The translations under genes were made by a program, and so were the position numbers. The notes beneath the pieces are model-generated. The model worked only from the letters and a program-made list of their open reading frames with translations, did no database searches and was not told where the DNA came from. Positions 33,775-36,923 of a stretch of DNA of 36,923 nucleotides are shown one piece after another. This DNA is from Methylotenera sp. (lineage in GTDB: Bacteria > Pseudomonadota > Gammaproteobacteria > Burkholderiales > Methylophilaceae): assembly GCA_002928535.1 (NCBI GenBank), contig PERG01000020.1, positions 1-36,923 on the forward strand. Reading direction: 5' to 3'. Each line of letters begins with the position of its first letter. Within the stretch, counting starts at the first letter, position 1.

Positions 33775-34005
33775 TCAGCCATTGACAGCGCCTGCCCCTG
33801 GCTTACGAGGTAATGGTCGAGCACGCGCACATTGACCAGCACGAGTCTCACACCAGTCCAAAATTCCGGTGAGGAAAAGCCTCCGGTCCGCCTCAAGGGA
33901 AGGAGCCTTCCAGACGCGGAGTACGACACCATAACCATACTGTGAGGCACGCAAAGGGATGGCCCAGAAGTGCCCAGGTTCCAGCCTTGCAGTAGATCGC
34001 GGCAC
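33775..34005 (-). CDS. Possible truncated Imm26-like immunity protein
   Basis: From a GTG at 34005 the frame encodes 76 residues with L-E-P-G-H-F-W-A-I-P-L near residue 8 and Y-G-Y-G-V-V-L-R next. This resembles the N-terminus of Imm26-type immunity proteins (G-D-x-F-A-I-P-L...G-Y-G-R-V). The C-terminal part looks unlike the family and is short, so the gene is probably truncated or frameshifted. An overlapping frame (33756-34031, 91 residues, ATG start) is the alternative; the two may be parts of one broken gene. Confidence 0.35.
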   Translation of the reverse strand: MPRSTARLEPGHFWAIPLRASQYGYGVVLRVWKAPSLEADRRLFLTGILDWCETRAGQCARARPLPRKPGAGAVNG

Positions 34006-34045
34006 AAACGGATACGAACATTCTTCGTCATTTCAGATTCCGGGC

Positions 34046-34105
34046 GCCTAACGCTTGAATTAAGGGGCTGGCTTTAGCCAGTCCCGCTTGAATGATGAGT
34101 TAGAG
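34046..34105 (-). repeat. Integron attC site 6 (leftmost intact)
   Basis: The 60-base site on the minus strand has outer core CTCTAAC, TTCAAGC, a central stem GGGACTGGC/GCCAGCCCC with a four-base turn, then TTCAAGC and GTTAGGC. It lies at the 3' end of the gene 34107-34478, in the orientation of cassette attC sites. Confidence 0.88.
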
Positions 34106-34106
34106 T

Positions 34107-34478
34107 TTAATTGCATGATGGTATGAAGTATTTACCTTTATTAGTGATTGTTTTTGCCCTTTCTAAAAGAGCAGAGTTTTCAGTTTCTAGTGACTTTTCT
34201 AACCTAGCACCATTCTTTAAAGAGTCTTGAAGGTGCAGAAGACCAAGCGACTGCTCCATGCGCACATATTCAAGAGCCTCTTTATTGCATCCTTTAATTA
34301 ACAGTTGCTCCAGACTATCGTAATTCTTAATTCTGTGAAGTTCGTTAAATGCCTCCATATCTTGCGATGCTGAAATAAAGGCGGTTCGTGTATTTTTTGT
34401 TGAGAAATAAGCCGTAACTAAGAACGTGGCAATTACGGCTAACACGATAATCAGAGCAAGCTTGATATGTTTCTTCAC
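34107..34478 (-). CDS. Cassette gene: small exported or membrane-anchored hypothetical protein
   Basis: The 123-residue protein has a basic start (M-K-K-H-I-K), one hydrophobic segment (about 7-25), and a helical charged domain with a leucine-rich pattern (L-L-H-L-Q-D-S-L). Cysteines lie near the middle and at the second-last residue. No family is recognised. It sits in a complete cassette between attC 34046-34105 (its own) and attC 34485-34542; the stop is just before its attC. Confidence 0.75.
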   Translation of the reverse strand: MKKHIKLALIIVLAVIATFLVTAYFSTKNTRTAFISASQDMEAFNELHRIKNYDSLEQLLIKGCNKEALEYVRMEQSLGLLHLQDSLKNGARLEKSLETENSALLERAKTITNKGKYFIPSCN

Positions 34479-34484
34479 GGTGAG

Positions 34485-34542
34485 CTCTAACGTTTGAATT
34501 AAGGGGCGCCGTTAGGCGTCCCGCTTGAATGATGGGTTAGGC
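34485..34542 (-). repeat. Integron attC site 5
   Basis: A 58-base site with core GCCTAAC, TTCAAGC, the stem GGGACGCC/GGCGCCCC and TTCAAAC followed by GTTAGAG on the minus strand. It belongs to the cassette carrying 34537-34938, whose last codons enter the site. Confidence 0.9.
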
Positions 34543-34938
34543 GCTTGTTGCATGACGCGCCTTTCTAAGGCCGATGACTAAGGCTATGAAGGCAACACAT
34601 AGCCCCGCAGTAGTGGCCAGTTCTGTGGCTGAGGGCGGAAAGACAAGAATGAAGCCCTTGCCCTTGATTAGAGACGAAAAGCTGGATACGCAGAAAGGCA
34701 TGGCGAAAAGGCGGAAGGTTTGCCAGCGATCTCTTGTGGCTGCCCTCAGACCGCCAACACTGAGAATTAGAGCAATACCGATGACTGCACTGATTCCAAC
34801 AGAATTAAGCCAAATGCTAGGGGACGGATCGAAGTGGTGAAGCACAGTGGTGGCCCACCAGATCAAGTAGCACCAAAGCACGACCTTTCCATTGGGGAGG
34901 TTCGACAGGTAGCGTATGGTTGGGGCGACCAGATGCAT
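34537..34938 (-). CDS. Cassette gene: four-segment membrane protein, unknown function
   Basis: The 133-residue protein has hydrophobic segments at about 18-35, 42-63, 77-90 and 103-124 and ends with a basic tail (G-L-R-K-A-R-H). No known family is recognised. It starts 9 bases after the core of attC 34948-35007 with only a weak AAAGA as ribosome site. It ends 6 bases inside its own attC, so the cassette has almost no noncoding DNA. Confidence 0.72.
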   Translation of the reverse strand: MHLVAPTIRYLSNLPNGKVVLWCYLIWWATTVLHHFDPSPSIWLNSVGISAVIGIALILSVGGLRAATRDRWQTFRLFAMPFCVSSFSSLIKGKGFILVFPPSATELATTAGLCVAFIALVIGLRKARHATSA

Positions 34939-34947
34939 TCTTTAAGC

Positions 34948-35007
34948 GCCTAACGTTTGAATTAAGGGGCACACTTTAGCGTGTCCCGCTTGAATAATGG
35001 GTTAGGC
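34948..35007 (-). repeat. Integron attC site 4
   Basis: A 60-base site with GCCTAAC, TTCAAGC, the stem GGGACACGC/GTGTGCCCC with one mismatch and turn TAAA, TTCAAAC and GTTAGGC. It belongs to the cassette carrying 35014-35280. Confidence 0.9.
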
Positions 35008-35013
35008 TGTTGT

Positions 35014-35280
35014 TTACAAAAGAGTACCAAATGTTTTCTCCAATATAACCATGGGCCAGTCAGTTCGGTGGCAATTGGTATTGTGATGGAATTGATCAAA
35101 GTGTCTTTCAGATTCCGCCATACAATTGTCTCCAGCGCACTGCCAATGATTAGGTACATTGCATTTACAACTCCACTCAATTGTAAATGTACCAATTAAC
35201 ATTAATGCCATACCAAACAATGCAAAGCTCACAGAGGCAATGACGGTGTATAACCAAATCTTTTTAATGATGGCTACCAT
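35014..35280 (-). CDS. Cassette gene: Cys/His-rich protein with N-terminal membrane segment
   Basis: An 88-residue protein with one hydrophobic segment (about 8-33) followed by W-S-C-K-C-N-V-P-N-H-W-Q-C-A-G-D-N-C and a His-rich stretch. The four Cys and several His could bind metal or form disulfides outside the cytoplasm. An overlapping frame on the same strand (34962-35195) also looks protein-like, so an internal frameshift cannot be excluded. The cassette is bounded by attC 34948-35007 (own) and 35286-35343. Confidence 0.6.
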   Translation of the reverse strand: MVAIIKKIWLYTVIASVSFALFGMALMLIGTFTIEWSCKCNVPNHWQCAGDNCMAESERHFDQFHHNTNCHRTDWPMVILEKTFGTLL

Positions 35281-35285
35281 TTAAT

Positions 35286-35343
35286 GCCTAACGTTTGAAT
35301 TAAGGGGCGCCGTTAGGCGTCCCGCTTGAATGATGGGTTAGGT
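35286..35343 (-). repeat. Integron attC site 3
   Basis: A 58-base site with ACCTAAC, TTCAAGC, the stem GGGACGCC/GGCGCCCC, TTCAAAC and GTTAGGC. The body is identical to sites 1 and 5 over most of its length. The 35300-35983 gene reads through most of it. Confidence 0.9.
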
Positions 35344-35983
35344 TATTGTATTGCTGGGTAATCTTCAGAGCTCTCAGTTTATCGTAAGTATATTTGTCAC
35401 AATAAACACCTAATGCGTACCAATCAGTAATCAATTCTTGATGAGTCCCATCTTTTTTAACAATGAAGTGTTTTACCTCACTTTTGTTAGTTTCAAGATA
35501 TTTATTACAGATAAGTTCATCTTTGATTAAACCCCATTCGTTTAACGAACCCTCATCTATTATTTTCAACATTTGAGTTTCATCAGCTAGAAGGTCATTA
35601 AATATAACTGGGAAAATACCATCAGTCGCAGCGTCATCTCCTTCACCATCACTACTACTGTTAATTGTCCAGCCAAGAAATATGAGGTCTTCCAGTTCCA
35701 ACTCACTATCCCAGTAACTATCATTTATATCTTGTTCAGATCGATTTGAAGCTAAAAATATTAAGTAATTATCTGTGGATTTCAAATCCTCAATTAATAA
35801 TTTATCTCTAAGAATTAAATCATCAGTAGTATGAATATCACATCCATACTTACTAATAACTTTTTGTGCAATGCTATCTATAAAAATTTCATCATCAACT
35901 GATTCGCATAACTCTGATATCAGAATTATTCTTGAATCTAATCTAAGCAATTTTTTATAAATATTAAAATGTTGTAATTTCAT
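35300..35983 (-). CDS. Cassette gene: acidic soluble hypothetical protein with attC-encoded tail
   Basis: The 227-residue protein is rich in Asp, Glu and Ile, AT-rich in codons and without membrane segments or a recognised domain. The acidic cluster S-S-S-D-G-E-G-D-D-A lies near residue 111. The last ~14 residues (L-T-H-H-S-S-G-T-P-N-G-A-P) are encoded by the attC site itself, so the natural end may have been lost or the tail is tolerated. The ATG lies immediately after the border of the preceding attC. It could be an immunity-type protein, but nothing proves it. Confidence 0.72.
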   Translation of the reverse strand: MKLQHFNIYKKLLRLDSRIILISELCESVDDEIFIDSIAQKVISKYGCDIHTTDDLILRDKLLIEDLKSTDNYLIFLASNRSEQDINDSYWDSELELEDLIFLGWTINSSSDGEGDDAATDGIFPVIFNDLLADETQMLKIIDEGSLNEWGLIKDELICNKYLETNKSEVKHFIVKKDGTHQELITDWYALGVYCDKYTYDKLRALKITQQYNNLTHHSSGTPNGAP

Positions 35984-36043
35984 ACCTAACGTTTGAATTA
36001 AGGGGCTGGCTTTAGCCAGTCCCGCTTGAATGATGGGTTAGCT
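35984..36043 (-). repeat. Integron attC site 2
   Basis: A 60-base site with AGCTAAC, TTCAAGC, the stem GGGACTGGC/GCCAGCCCC, TTCAAAC and GTTAGGT. Its central stem matches site 6 rather than its neighbours. It belongs to the cassette carrying 36051-36479. Confidence 0.9.
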
Positions 36044-36050
36044 GGCATAC

Positions 36051-36479
36051 TTAAGAAGTAGGCCAAATTAGTGAAGCAACGAGCACGGCTGTGCCTATGC
36101 AATAAAGAGTACGGTAAAGCCATTGGTTTACCATCTCAATTAAAGTATGGCCTTTATAAGTCTGAATCTCCCAGCCGCGAACAAATAAGGTGCCCCAAAG
36201 TAAAATGCATGCTCCAATGACTTGCAACGTGCTAATGAGGCGTGGTGATGCGGGACCAAAAACCTGACCTGCTAGTAACCCACTGGCCCCACCAAAAATA
36301 CCAGACAAAATAACTAAGAGTAAAGACAACCAAAATGCCCGGCGGATAACCAACGCCGAGCAGTTATCTGAGGCTGCAGTAATGCCTAGTAATTTAGTTT
36401 GGCGCTCTTGGAATGATAGAAAATGCTTGGGTGAAAAAATTGCTAGTAAGCAAGCCCATATGGCTAGGTGAAGAGGCAT
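36051..36479 (-). CDS. Cassette gene: multi-segment membrane protein, unknown function
   Basis: From the ATG at 36479 the protein has 142 residues and four hydrophobic segments (about 2-14, 50-75, 84-102, 118-138). This ATG is chosen because GGAG lies 6 bases before it; an ATG four codons earlier (36491) overlaps that ribosome site. A short soluble loop with S-F-Q-E-R-Q-T-K-L-L follows the first segment. I do not recognise the family. It lies in a complete cassette between attC sites 1 and 2. Confidence 0.72.
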   Translation of the reverse strand: MPLHLAIWACLLAIFSPKHFLSFQERQTKLLGITAASDNCSALVIRRAFWLSLLLVILSGIFGGASGLLAGQVFGPASPRLISTLQVIGACILLWGTLFVRGWEIQTYKGHTLIEMVNQWLYRTLYCIGTAVLVASLIWPTS

Positions 36480-36503
36480 TGAATTCTCCATATTGTTTTT
36501 GCC

Positions 36504-36561
36504 AGCTAACGTTTGAATTAAGGGGCGCCGTTAGGCGTCCCGCTTGAATGAGTGGTTAGCC
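36504..36561 (-). repeat. Integron attC site 1 (rightmost in window)
   Basis: A 58-base site with GGCTAAC, TTCAAGC, the stem GGGACGCC/GGCGCCCC, TTCAAAC and GTTAGCT. It closes the cassette carrying 36571-36912; because cassette genes point left, attI and the integrase are expected to the right of the window. Confidence 0.9.
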
Positions 36562-36570
36562 GTAAAATTA

Positions 36571-36912
36571 TTATAAAAATGTGAATTTGTGATTTCCATT
36601 TTCCAGTTTCTCCCACTCTGCATGAAGGCAGTTATTTACAAATATACAATGGAGCACAATTAAATTCGAGCTAAAAACAAGTAAAGGCGTAACGTAAATA
36701 ATATCCCAGAAGGCTTCCAATATCCGTGCAATCTTTCCACCTTTTCTATACCTAGCAGAGTTGAGTTTACGTTCTGTATCTAACAGCATTATCATTGTTT
36801 TTGTCCGAAACCAACCAAGCTCCACATAGAGCAGCCCTTGATGATTGAGTAGGTCTTTTGTCTTATGCAGATCAATATCTTTGTACTCAATAGTCTCGAA
36901 TTTATTATCCAT
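36571..36912 (-). CDS. Cassette gene: hypothetical protein with one or two hydrophobic segments
   Basis: The 113-residue protein starts M-D-N-K-F-E-T-I-E-Y and has a hydrophobic stretch near 66-92 (I-I-Y-V-T-P-L-L-V-F then L-I-V-L-H-C-I-F-V) between charged ends. No family is recognised. Codons are AT-rich. Only 11 bases remain before the window edge, so the upstream attC or attI is not visible and an earlier start cannot be excluded. Confidence 0.65.
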   Translation of the reverse strand: MDNKFETIEYKDIDLHKTKDLLNHQGLLYVELGWFRTKTMIMLLDTERKLNSARYRKGGKIARILEAFWDIIYVTPLLVFSSNLIVLHCIFVNNCLHAEWEKLENGNHKFTFL

Positions 36913-36923
36913 TTAATGGAGGC

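Noticed and set aside
33038..33813. Several long plus-strand frames opposite the alpha/beta hydrolase
   Set aside because: They are Arg/Pro/Ala-rich shadows expected opposite a G/C-rich gene; the minus strand has the full catalytic motif set and a good ribosome site.
34046..36561. Regularly repeated ~58-base units, at first glance CRISPR-like
   Set aside because: Spacing is 280-640 bases with whole genes between, the repeats carry attC core boxes, and there are no short uniform spacers or cas genes.

Overview
The window looks like a chromosomal segment of a betaproteobacterium, probably of the methylotrophic family Methylophilaceae (Methylotenera-like). This rests on the protein character, moderate GC and gene neighbourhoods (rpmG-rpmB, dut-coaBC and radC next to an assimilatory nitrate locus). 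The taxonomic call is inference. No rRNA, tRNA, CRISPR array or complete insertion sequence was found.

Layout. (1) 1-3726: housekeeping genes. On the minus strand are rpmG (partial), rpmB, dut and coaBC. On the plus strand are a putative metzincin-like membrane-anchored protein and radC. (2) 3752-12539: a minus-strand nitrate/nitrite assimilation operon in the order nirB, narK-type transporter, PP2C phosphatase/Ser-Thr kinase fusion, nirD, nasA. It is preceded by an exact-consensus sigma-54 promoter and an NtrC-type dyad. (3) 12751-15697: a three-gene signalling module made of a PilJ-domain/PAS/Hpt/CheA-like kinase, a stand-alone CheY-like receiver and a CheX-like phosphatase. (4) 15846-21298: an AlgE-type porin, the nitrate ABC transporter (nrtD, nrtB, nrtA) and the ANTAR regulator nasT. 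A second sigma-54 promoter with NtrC-like sites lies upstream of nasT. Between nasT and nrtA sits a two-hairpin ANTAR target followed by an intrinsic terminator. (5) 21511-28594: a secreted hypothetical protein, a cstA - DUF898 - M48 peptidase - YbdD-type group, a frameshifted VOC protein, a small ORF and lgt. (6) 28677-31669: accessory genes for a methyltransferase, a DUF302 protein, a VIT1/CCC1 transporter and a LapA-like protein. (7) 31.7 kb to the right edge: the distal part of an integron cassette array. It has six near-identical attC sites on the minus strand and decayed sites toward the left end. The integrase is not in the window; the array orientation predicts it to the right.

How it fits together. 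Nitrate would cross the outer membrane through the porin and the inner membrane through NrtABD and/or the NarK-type carrier. NasA would reduce it to nitrite and NirBD would reduce that to ammonium. The sequence supports two control layers: nitrogen limitation (NtrC/sigma-54 at both operons) and nitrate-dependent antitermination (NasT on the nrtA leader). The PilJ-CheA-like/CheY/CheX set is a plausible third, undescribed sensory layer.
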